Source: Anaerolineae bacterium (lineage in GTDB: Bacteria; Chloroflexota; Anaerolineae; Anaerolineales; Villigracilaceae). Taken from it: 13,756 nt of DNA. A model generated the notes under the pieces. That model made no database searches and was not told the origin of the DNA. It saw nothing but the letters and a program-made list of their open reading frames with translations. A program made the position numbers and the translations under genes. Numbering within the stretch: position 1 is the stretch's first letter; each line of letters begins with the position of its first letter. The stretch is from contig PMLN01000174.1 of the NCBI GenBank assembly GCA_003158885.1, positions 4,582-18,337 of the forward strand. Reading direction: 5' to 3'. Positions 1 to 5,475 of this stretch are shown here, piece after piece.

Positions 1-786
1 AATTTCAGCCGTGAAATCAACAACGGAAACCGTTGGGGTCGGCACGCGGAGAGAATAGCCATCGAACTTGCCCTTGAGATCAGGGATGACCAATCCAATG
101 GCTTTGGCGGCGCCAGTGGTGGTCGGGATGATGTTCAACCCGGCAGCGCGGGCGCGGCGCAAATCGGAGTGCGGAAGGTCGAGTACCTTCTGGTCGTTTG
201 TGTATGAGTGAATGGTGGTCATGAAGCCGCGTTTGATCTTGAACTTGTCGTGAACCACCTTCGCCGCAGGCGCCAAGCAGTTCGTGGTGCAAGAGGCGTT
301 CGAGAGAACATTATGTTTCTTCGGATCATATTGGTCTTCATTGACGCCCAGCACCACCGTCAGGTCTTCGCCTTCAGCCGGAGCCGTAATAATTACTTTC
401 TTTGCGCCGCCCTTGGTGATGTGATTGACCGCGCCCTTGACCGTCTTGCCTTTCTTATTGACGCCATCTTCCTTGATGGTGAACAGACCGGTCGATTCGA
501 TGACAATATCAATCCCCAAACTGCCCCACGGAATCGCGGACGGGTCAGTCTCCTTGAAAACCTTCACCTTCTTGCCATCGATCGTCAGGCCGTCATCGTT
601 CAATTCGACGGTGCCGCCGAAACGGCCATAGGTCGAATCGTACTTGAGCAGGTGCGCCATGGTCTTGGTGTCGCCGATATCATTGAACGCAACTACTTCA
701 AGTTCTTTGGGGTAATATTCGCGGATTGCTTTTAGAACCTGCCGCCCTATTCGCCCAAAGCCATTAATACCAACTTTGACTGACAT
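1..786 (-). CDS. gap: Glyceraldehyde-3-phosphate dehydrogenase, type I (3' end outside window)
   Basis: Cytosolic glycolytic/gluconeogenic enzyme: oxidises and phosphorylates glyceraldehyde-3-phosphate to 1,3-bisphosphoglycerate with NAD(P)+. 262 codons are present of a usual ~335, so the C-terminal quarter is missing. The N-terminal Rossmann motif VGINGFGRIGR is at residues 5-15, and Asp36 in VVAFND sits where NAD-preferring enzymes carry the ribose-binding Asp. The active site SNASCTTNCLAP puts the catalytic Cys at 166, and the partner His193 lies in TTIHSYTND; the 27-residue Cys-His spacing is that of the family. Cys166 is later than the usual ~149-152 because about 12 extra residues (around 113-124, rich in Lys/Gly/Asn) interrupt the region between ESTGLFT and AKKVIITAPA. 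The start is fixed by a GGAGGA ribosome site six bases upstream. The next gene upstream, yvcK, is 266 bp away, so gap probably has its own promoter, but I see no clear one. Confidence 0.96.
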   Translation of the reverse strand, partial: MSVKVGINGFGRIGRQVLKAIREYYPKELEVVAFNDIGDTKTMAHLLKYDSTYGRFGGTVELNDDGLTIDGKKVKVFKETDPSAIPWGSLGIDIVIESTGLFTIKEDGVNKKGKTVKGAVNHITKGGAKKVIITAPAEGEDLTVVLGVNEDQYDPKKHNVLSNASCTTNCLAPAAKVVHDKFKIKRGFMTTIHSYTNDQKVLDLPHSDLRRARAAGLNIIPTTTGAAKAIGLVIPDLKGKFDGYSLRVPTPTVSVVDFTAEI

Positions 787-810
787 ATGTTCCTCCAGAA
801 AATTTTAGCT

Positions 811-830
811 TCATGCCTTGTCAGGCATGA
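811..830 (-). promoter_or_regulatory. Hairpin in the gap 5' leader
   Basis: TCATGCCT / AGGCATGA form a perfect 8-bp stem with a 4-base loop, 24 bases upstream of the gap ATG and just before its GGAGGA site. It has no T-run and so is not a classical terminator. It could be an mRNA-stabilising 5' hairpin, a protein-binding operator, or chance. The sequence shows only the palindrome; a role is inferred from its position. Confidence 0.4.
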
Positions 831-907
831 GCAGGTTTTCATTCATTTGTGAATTCTAATTCAAATAAGCGGGTTTGACCACCCGAATTTTCAGCCCGCA
901 CATAGTT

Positions 908-1045
908 TTACCAAAGTCGGGGAACCCTTAACGCGAATTATGCGAATTTACGAATGCCGCGAATAACCCATGGAAAATCGGCGGAATTAACCCATGTGTG
1001 GCAGGCGCGTTCCAAAACATCCGATTCGTCAAGCAACTTTGGTAA
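908..1045. repeat. Degenerate repeat patch between gap and yvcK
   Basis: The intergenic stretch 787-1052 holds no credible gene. It contains an inverted pair TTACCAAAGT (908-917) and ACTTTGGTAA (1036-1045). Between them are diverged short repeats of GCGAATT type (about 931-966) and two copies of TAACCCATG (from about 964 and 988). The bounded, symmetrical arrangement resembles a decayed small non-coding element, but no target-site duplication is visible. Confidence 0.35.
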
Positions 1046-1052
1046 GACCATA

Positions 1053-2396
1053 TCAGCCCACATGGTCGCTCAACGGCCCCGTGCGCTCAGAAAACAGATC
1101 CATCAGAACCTGCGAAAGTTTGACCGAATCGTGCCGCCAGGGATGATCGGCGTCAATTAAATCAGCGCAATACAGGCGCGGATCGGTGCGGGACTTTTCG
1201 TCAGCTTGCACCCATTGCGAGGCTGGTTCCAGGCTGCCTTCATAGTTTTCGTTACACAATACCAGATCGAAGAAGTTTCCACCCGCCTGTTCCTCCAGTG
1301 CACGAACATGGTCAAAACAGGTATACAGATCCGTTTCACCCTTTTGGGTGGCAATATTGGAAACATACACTTTGACTGCGCGGCTGGACTGGATCGCCGC
1401 CAGCAAATCAGGAACCAGCAGATTCGGTAGAAGACTCGTATAAAGACTGCCCGGGCCAATGACGATCAAATCCGCATTCAGAACAGCCTGCAACGCCGGA
1501 GGAAACGCAGGCGGATTATTTGGCTCCAGCCAGACCCGGCGAACACGTCCCGCCATCTCAGGGATTTTACTTTCACCCTGCACCCTGACCTCGTTAACCA
1601 CGTGAGGCAGGCGCATATCCGCAACCAAACGAACATCGTGCAACGTGGAGGGCAGGACACGCCCACTAACGGAAAGCGCGCGCCCCGATTCGGCAATCGC
1701 TTCTTCAAAGCTTCCGGTGATATCGGTCAGTGCGGTGATAAAAAGATTGCCAAATGAATGACCTTCGAGCTCAGGGGCACCGCTAAAGCGATATTGAAAG
1801 AGTTGGGTTAGCAAAGCTTCATCGTTGGATAAGGCCGCCAAACAGTTGCGAATATCACCCGGTGGAAGGATGCCGAAACTCTCGCGCAGCCTTCCCGATG
1901 AGCCTCCATCGTCGGCAACCGTGACAATTGCAGTGAGATTGCGTGTGTGCGCCTTCAGGCCACGCAATAACGTGGATAGGCCATGTCCGCCGCCAATGGC
2001 AACCACGCGGGGACCGCGGTCACGACGGCGGAAATCGGAAAGCTGATCAATCACCGTATGTCCCGGCCTCAGGAATGGCCGCAAGAGAGATCGGTTGAGG
2101 CCCCAGATCCCGTACACCACAAGGCCGATACCTAATCCACCGAAGATCACCACCCGCAGAATACGCGGCAGAAACCGCAGGCTGGCTACCGAAAGAAAAG
2201 TAAGGATTGCTGAATTGCCGGTATTGGTACGATATATGTCCAGTAAAAGGATACCCAGGCCGATGCCCAACAATGTGATTCCTGCCAAAATCACCAGCAT
2301 CCAGCGCTTGATGCCGAGTCCCGGCTTGAACCAGCGCAGGAAATTTTGAACCCACTGCCGGAAACGCCGACCCATGCTTTCTTTATTTGTTTGCAT
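1053..2396 (-). CDS. yvcK: YvcK/CofD-like gluconeogenesis factor with N-terminal membrane segments
   Basis: Member of the YvcK (CofD-like) family, which in Firmicutes is needed for growth on gluconeogenic carbon sources and for cell-wall homeostasis and binds UDP-sugars; it is not a proven enzyme. 447 residues, longer than B. subtilis YvcK (~317) because of an N-terminal extension with two hydrophobic helices (about 33-53 and 79-100). The cytosolic domain then begins with VVAIGGGHGLSTLLRGL (131-147). The family hallmarks VADDGGSSGRLRE (160-172) and PPGDIRNCLAALS (178-190) follow, then IGPGSLYTSLLPNLLVP further on. Two starts are possible, M1 and M8. I chose M1 because a TTGACT-N17-TATTAT promoter ends six bases before it, and neither start has a convincing ribosome site. 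It is transcribed alone; gap follows after 266 bp. No terminator is seen. Confidence 0.93.
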   Translation of the reverse strand: MQTNKESMGRRFRQWVQNFLRWFKPGLGIKRWMLVILAGITLLGIGLGILLLDIYRTNTGNSAILTFLSVASLRFLPRILRVVIFGGLGIGLVVYGIWGLNRSLLRPFLRPGHTVIDQLSDFRRRDRGPRVVAIGGGHGLSTLLRGLKAHTRNLTAIVTVADDGGSSGRLRESFGILPPGDIRNCLAALSNDEALLTQLFQYRFSGAPELEGHSFGNLFITALTDITGSFEEAIAESGRALSVSGRVLPSTLHDVRLVADMRLPHVVNEVRVQGESKIPEMAGRVRRVWLEPNNPPAFPPALQAVLNADLIVIGPGSLYTSLLPNLLVPDLLAAIQSSRAVKVYVSNIATQKGETDLYTCFDHVRALEEQAGGNFFDLVLCNENYEGSLEPASQWVQADEKSRTDPRLYCADLIDADHPWRHDSVKLSQVLMDLFSERTGPLSDHVG

Positions 2397-2402
2397 ACAA
2401 AG

Positions 2403-2431
2403 ATAATAGCAGGGAGAGAGGGAAGAGTCAA
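2403..2431 (-). promoter_or_regulatory. Sigma-70-type promoter of yvcK, predicted leaderless
   Basis: On the minus strand: -35 TTGACT (2426-2431), 17-bp spacer, -10 TATTAT (2403-2408), then six bases to the yvcK ATG. Transcription normally starts about seven bases after the -10, which is the A of the ATG, so the mRNA would have essentially no leader. Confidence 0.65.
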
Positions 2432-2443
2432 TCAGGTCAGCAA

Positions 2444-2485
2444 TTAGCTGTTAGCGGTTAGCTGTTAGCAGTTAGCGGTTAGCGG
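2444..2485. repeat. Six tandem heptamers TTAGCNG
   Basis: Six uninterrupted 7-bp units: TTAGCTG, TTAGCGG, TTAGCTG, TTAGCAG, TTAGCGG, TTAGCGG. Only the sixth base varies. The array starts 13 bp upstream of the yvcK -35 box and lies between yvcK and the small secreted-protein gene. Confidence 0.9.
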
Positions 2486-2502
2486 ATAGGGTTCAACTTC
2501 CG

Positions 2503-2540
2503 CTTGAACAGGAAAAAATCCCAATGATTCCTGTTTCAAG
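2503..2540 (-). terminator. Possible terminator of the small extracytoplasmic protein gene
   Basis: CTTGAACAGGAA (2503-2514) pairs with TTCCTGTTTCAAG (2528-2540) with one bulged base; the stop codon (2536-2538) lies inside the stem. Read on the minus strand, a smaller nested hairpin ATTCCT...AGGAAT is followed, after eight bases, by six Ts. The alternatives compete, so a weak intrinsic terminator is plausible rather than certain. Confidence 0.4.
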
Positions 2541-2979
2541 GAATGATTGAATATAGCGTGCCGCCAACTTGATCGGGGGTGAACTTGACCTTGAATACTT
2601 CGGTTTGGCCGCAAGCAACCACAGTCCAATCTTCAACCCAATATGAGCTTTGCTCGTTGATTTGTGCAACGCTGATGGTTTGGCTGGTCACGTCGGTGCA
2701 ATTCTGCTTTTGTTCATAATCCAGCAGGGTGTGCCAGACATTCGATTTGAGCAGGGCATCACCCAAACCACCGGCTGCGAGTCCGCTAATAGGCACAATA
2801 TCTGTGGAGGATGAGAACTCTTGCGCAAAGAAATCAGAGGGAGTTGATACAGGAATATTGCCAGCCATATTATCACTATTACCGCGAATTGAGCTTCCCA
2901 GCATTTCTCCAACGACCAGAGCAAGAACGAGGAGCAAAATGATCCCGATAAGTGGAAGAAAAGTTCTTTTACTGTTCAT
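2536..2979 (-). CDS. Small membrane-anchored extracytoplasmic protein, unknown function
   Basis: 147 residues. A short basic N-terminus (NSKR) precedes a strong hydrophobic helix at about 7-27, read as a signal anchor; there is no lipobox Cys. A low-complexity Ser/Pro/Gly-rich linker (28-60) follows. The C-terminal half is a small, probably beta-rich domain with the pattern W-T-V-V-A-C-G (118-124), then F-x-V-x-F-T-P and GGT near the end. Cys94 and Cys123 are the only cysteines and could form a disulphide outside the membrane. The W-x-V-x-x-C-G/GGT pattern resembles a motif I recall from small secreted bacterial proteins, but I cannot name a family. Transcribed alone, between the ahcY terminator and the heptamer array. 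Confidence 0.75.
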   Translation of the reverse strand: MNSKRTFLPLIGIILLLVLALVVGEMLGSSIRGNSDNMAGNIPVSTPSDFFAQEFSSSTDIVPISGLAAGGLGDALLKSNVWHTLLDYEQKQNCTDVTSQTISVAQINEQSSYWVEDWTVVACGQTEVFKVKFTPDQVGGTLYSIIP

Positions 2980-2990
2980 GTTTAGTTTCG

Positions 2991-2996
2991 ATTATA
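2991..2996 (-). promoter_or_regulatory. -10-like box for the small extracytoplasmic protein gene
   Basis: A perfect TATAAT on the minus strand ends 11 bases before the ATG. No recognisable -35 lies at the right distance and there is no ribosome site, so transcription would begin about five bases before the start codon. This is a weak call resting on one hexamer. Confidence 0.35.
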
Positions 2997-3042
2997 AGGC
3001 AAGTTAAAATTGGAATAGGATTTTGTGAACCACTCACCTGCC

Positions 3043-3106
3043 ATAAAAAGCGTCCCGAAGGTGATGGCAGATGAAGAGGGCTTCACCGCCAACCTTCGGG
3101 ACGCTT
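3043..3106 (-). terminator. Strong intrinsic terminator of the mtnA-adoK-ahcY operon
   Basis: AAGCGTCCCGAAGGT (3048-3062) and ACCTTCGGGACGCTT (3092-3106) are perfect 15-bp inverted arms. The stem continues through a 2-base bulge with TGGC/GCCA and a nested GAAG/CTTC. On the minus strand the GC-rich stem base runs straight into TTTTT (the arm's last two Ts plus 3045-3047). It lies about 70 bases past the ahcY stop and separates the operon from the next gene's promoter. Confidence 0.75.
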
Positions 3107-3127
3107 ATACGGCTGGACAGAGGGACG

Positions 3128-3177
3128 GAGACGAAGCGTGCTTCGTCTCTACCTCGTCTCTACGTTGTCTCTATGTT
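3128..3177. repeat. Palindrome GAGACGAAGC-GT-GCTTCGTCTC with degenerate tandem tail
   Basis: Perfect 10-bp arms (3128-3137, 3140-3149) around two bases. They are followed up to the ahcY stop by decaying copies of a CGTCTCTAC-type unit at about 11-bp period. The palindrome resembles GTAGAGACG-type repeats that I recall as dispersed in many Chloroflexota and cyanobacterial genomes. It lies directly downstream of ahcY, before the terminator. Confidence 0.7.
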
Positions 3178-4443
3178 CTACGTACCTTCCTGCCAGGAAT
3201 TGAGATATTTGAGCTGTTGATCAGAAAGCTTGTCAATCGTGATGCCCATCGCTTCCAGCTTGATGCGGGCGATCTCGGCGTCGATCTCGGCCGGCACGGA
3301 ATAGACTTTCTTCTCCAGCGTGCTGGCATTCTTGACCATGTACTCGGCGGCCAGGGCCTGGTTGGCAAAGGACATATCCATCACGGAAGCCGGATGGCCT
3401 TCGGCAGCGGCGAGATTGATCAGACGGCCTTCGGCGAGAATATTAATCTTTCTTCCATCTGTGGTTGTGTATTGTTCGACGAACGGACGCACCAGATTCG
3501 GCTTGCCTTTCGACATCTTTTCCAAGGCCGGAATATTGATCTCCACATTGAAGTGGCCGGAGTTGGCAACAATTGCGCCATCTTTCATAACCTCGAAGTG
3601 GCTTCTGTCAACCACGTTGATATCGCCGGTTACGGTGCAGAAGATATCTCCGATCCTGGCGGCATCCTTCATGGTCATGACTTCAAACCCGTCCATCACT
3701 GCTTCGAGCGCCTTGAGCGGATCCACTTCTGTGACAATCACGATGGCGCCCATACCGCGCGCACGCGAAGCCAGACCGCGTCCACACCAGCCATAGCCGG
3801 CGACGACAAAACGTTTGCCGGCCAGCAAAACATTCGTGGCGCGGATGATGCCATCCAGCGTGCTTTGACCTGTGCCATAACGATTATCAAAGAAATGTTT
3901 GGTCATCGCATCGTTGACGGCCACCACAGGGAAGTTAAGCATCTTATCGGCAGCCATGGCCCGCAGCCGAATCACGCCGGTCGTGGTTTCTTCCGTGCCG
4001 CCTACAATATCTTTAAGAAGTTCACGGCGATCTTTATGAATCGTAGAAACGAGATCGGCCCCATCGTCCATCGTGATATGCGGTTTGTGATCGAGCGCGG
4101 CTTTGATATGCTTATAGTATGTGACGTTATCTTCGCCCTTAATGGCAAAGGTGGGTATCTCAAATTGATTGACCAACACCGCAGCAATATCATCCTGCGT
4201 GGACAACGGATTGGATGCAGTCAGGACTACATCCGCTCCGCCCTCTTGCAGAACGCGCATCAGGTTGGCGGTTTCAGCCGTCACATGCAAGCATGCAGAC
4301 ATGCGCATGCCCTTCAATGGTTTTTCCTTTTTGAAGCGCTCGCTGATACTGCGCAAGACAGGCATTTCACGTTCCGCCCAATCCATGCGTCGGCGCCCGC
4401 CCTCGGCTTGATTGATGTCTTTGATATCGTAATTATTGCTCAT
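3178..4443 (-). CDS. ahcY: Adenosylhomocysteinase (S-adenosyl-L-homocysteine hydrolase)
   Basis: Cytosolic NAD-dependent enzyme that reversibly splits S-adenosylhomocysteine into homocysteine and adenosine, relieving product inhibition of SAM-dependent methyltransferases. 421 residues. Substrate-domain motifs in order: SACLHVTAETANL, LTASNPLSTQDD, MDDGADLVSTIH, GGTEETTTGVIRL, and AVNDAMTKHFFDNRYGTGQS with the catalytic Lys/Asp pair. The NAD-binding motif VAGYGWCGRGLA follows, then NSGHFNVEI. The protein is the short form: it lacks the ~40-residue insert of many proteobacterial/plant enzymes, and it ends in LNSWQEGT rather than the usual KPDHYRY tail, as in several thermophile and archaeal homologues. 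The start is backed by AAGGAG seven bases upstream. Last gene of mtnA-adoK-ahcY, 43 bp after adoK. Confidence 0.97.
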   Translation of the reverse strand: MSNNYDIKDINQAEGGRRRMDWAEREMPVLRSISERFKKEKPLKGMRMSACLHVTAETANLMRVLQEGGADVVLTASNPLSTQDDIAAVLVNQFEIPTFAIKGEDNVTYYKHIKAALDHKPHITMDDGADLVSTIHKDRRELLKDIVGGTEETTTGVIRLRAMAADKMLNFPVVAVNDAMTKHFFDNRYGTGQSTLDGIIRATNVLLAGKRFVVAGYGWCGRGLASRARGMGAIVIVTEVDPLKALEAVMDGFEVMTMKDAARIGDIFCTVTGDINVVDRSHFEVMKDGAIVANSGHFNVEINIPALEKMSKGKPNLVRPFVEQYTTTDGRKINILAEGRLINLAAAEGHPASVMDMSFANQALAAEYMVKNASTLEKKVYSVPAEIDAEIARIKLEAMGITIDKLSDQQLKYLNSWQEGT

Positions 4444-4463
4444 GGGTTCTCCTTCATTCTTTG

Positions 4464-4499
4464 AGGTCTAACAAGTCTTACAGGTCTTACAGGTCTAAT
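4464..4499. repeat. Four tandem nonamers of AGGTCTTAC type across the adoK stop
   Basis: Contiguous units AGGTCTAAC, AAGTCTTAC, AGGTCTTAC, AGGTCTAAT. On the minus strand the array begins inside adoK, supplies its last codons and stop (4487-4489), and ends about 20 bases before the ahcY ATG. The C-terminus of the kinase is therefore partly repeat-encoded. Confidence 0.85.
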
Positions 4500-5446
4500 A
4501 AACTATCGAGCTGGCCTTGATCATTAAACTGTTTTCTAAATCGCTCAACAAATTCTTGCTTTGTGTAGCTGTGACTCTGGGGACCGCGACACTCCAAACA
4601 ATAAACCGCCGCCAGCGAACCGACTTCGCCGCACAACACCCAATCCCAGTCATGGGCATAACCGGTCAAAAAACCGCCCCGGAAGGCATCGCCGACCCCG
4701 GTCGGGTCAACGATCTCGCGCTCGGGCACCGTCGGGATAAAATATTCTTCACCATCTGTATAAAGATTCGCACCCTCCTTGCCGCGTGTGACGACCAATA
4801 CTTTGACATGCTTCAGGATTTGTCCCAGGCCCCAGCCGGTTTTCTTCGAGATCAATCCAAATTCATAATCGTTGCAGAACAGGAAATACGCGCCTTCCAT
4901 ATCGCGCGCCAACTCGTTTCCTTCGAGACGAAGAACCTGCTGGCTTGGATCATAAAGATATTTGATCCCCAGCTCACGGCACTCGGCAGGAAACTTCATC
5001 ATCGCGTCCGGCGCGCTGGGTGAGACAACGACCAAATCGGGTTTTCGATCCAAATCCTTGATGGATTGGATGGATGAGTGTCCCATCGCTCCGGGGTAGA
5101 ATGAGGCAATTTGAGCGGAAGCCTGATCGGTAGTCGCGAAAAAAGAAGCAGTGAATTCGCCGGGAATAATTTTCATGAGCGCTGTATCCACGCCTTTTGA
5201 ATCAAGCCAGGCGCGGTAGTCCGAAAAATCCTCACCGACCGTTGCCATCACGCGCGGCTTCCCGCCAAGCAAAGCCATTGTATAGGCGATATTCGGTGCG
5301 ATACCGCCGCGCTGCTTCGACATCGAGTCGACCAGAAATGACAGGCTGATCGAAGCCAGCCGTTCGGGAAGGATTTGTTCCTTGAACAAACCGGGGAAGG
5401 TCATTAGATAATCATAAGCAACAGAGCCGGTTACAAGAATGTCCAT
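4487..5446 (-). CDS. adoK: Adenosine kinase, PfkB/ribokinase family, AdoK type
   Basis: Phosphorylates adenosine to AMP with ATP in the cytosol. 319 residues, near the 324 of Mycobacterium tuberculosis AdoK, which it resembles throughout from memory: VTGSVAYDYLM, LSLSFLVD, RGGIAPNIAY, QIASFYPGAM, DPSQQVLRL, NDYE, KTGW, DPTGVGDAFRGGFLTG. Residues I recall as the adenosine pocket of that enzyme fall at the same numbers here: Ser8, Asp12, Ser36, Gly48, Asn52, Phe102 and Phe116. Asp253 of DPTGVGD is the catalytic base. An in-frame TTG 15 bases upstream (5461) is possible, but the ATG at 5446 has AAGGG seven bases ahead and gives the family N-terminus MDILVTGS, so I chose it. It sits 19 bp after mtnA and 43 bp before ahcY. 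That context favours adenosine over a sugar substrate, since AhcY makes adenosine. Confidence 0.88.
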   Translation of the reverse strand: MDILVTGSVAYDYLMTFPGLFKEQILPERLASISLSFLVDSMSKQRGGIAPNIAYTMALLGGKPRVMATVGEDFSDYRAWLDSKGVDTALMKIIPGEFTASFFATTDQASAQIASFYPGAMGHSSIQSIKDLDRKPDLVVVSPSAPDAMMKFPAECRELGIKYLYDPSQQVLRLEGNELARDMEGAYFLFCNDYEFGLISKKTGWGLGQILKHVKVLVVTRGKEGANLYTDGEEYFIPTVPEREIVDPTGVGDAFRGGFLTGYAHDWDWVLCGEVGSLAAVYCLECRGPQSHSYTKQEFVERFRKQFNDQGQLDSLLDL

Positions 5447-5459
5447 AAATGCCCTTGGC

Positions 5460-5475
5460 AACGACTTAAGTCGTT
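5460..5475. repeat. Perfect 16-bp palindrome at the mtnA stop
   Basis: AACGACTTAAGTCGTT is fully self-complementary. It contains the last two codons and TAA of mtnA and most of the mtnA-adoK gap. The flank GTAGT on its mtnA side makes it look like the dispersed GTAGTAACGACT...AGTCGTT repeat type seen in related genomes (from memory). As RNA it would be a short stem too tight for a strong terminator. Confidence 0.8.

Noticed and set aside
208..735. A 175-codon plus-strand open frame over gap
   Set aside because: Fully antisense to the GAPDH active-site region, with no ribosome site and no domain.
3121..3177. A CRISPR-like array suggested by repeated CGTCTCTAC units
   Set aside because: Units are about 11 bp, contiguous and decaying, without spacers of constant length, and there are no cas genes.
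4283..4312. Cluster of CATGC/GCATG motifs
   Set aside because: It lies inside ahcY over the conserved ACLHVTAE segment and is explained by codon choice for those residues.
3025..4464. A 479-codon open frame on the plus strand lying over the whole of ahcY
   Set aside because: It is antisense to a gene with unmistakable family motifs, its translation has no recognisable domain, and its start overlaps the terminator hairpin. Long antisense frames are common over GC-moderate, strongly codon-biased genes.
5447..5461. TTG at 5461 as the adenosine kinase start
   Set aside because: No ribosome site, and it would lie within the palindrome at the mtnA stop; the ATG at 5446 matches the family N-terminus.
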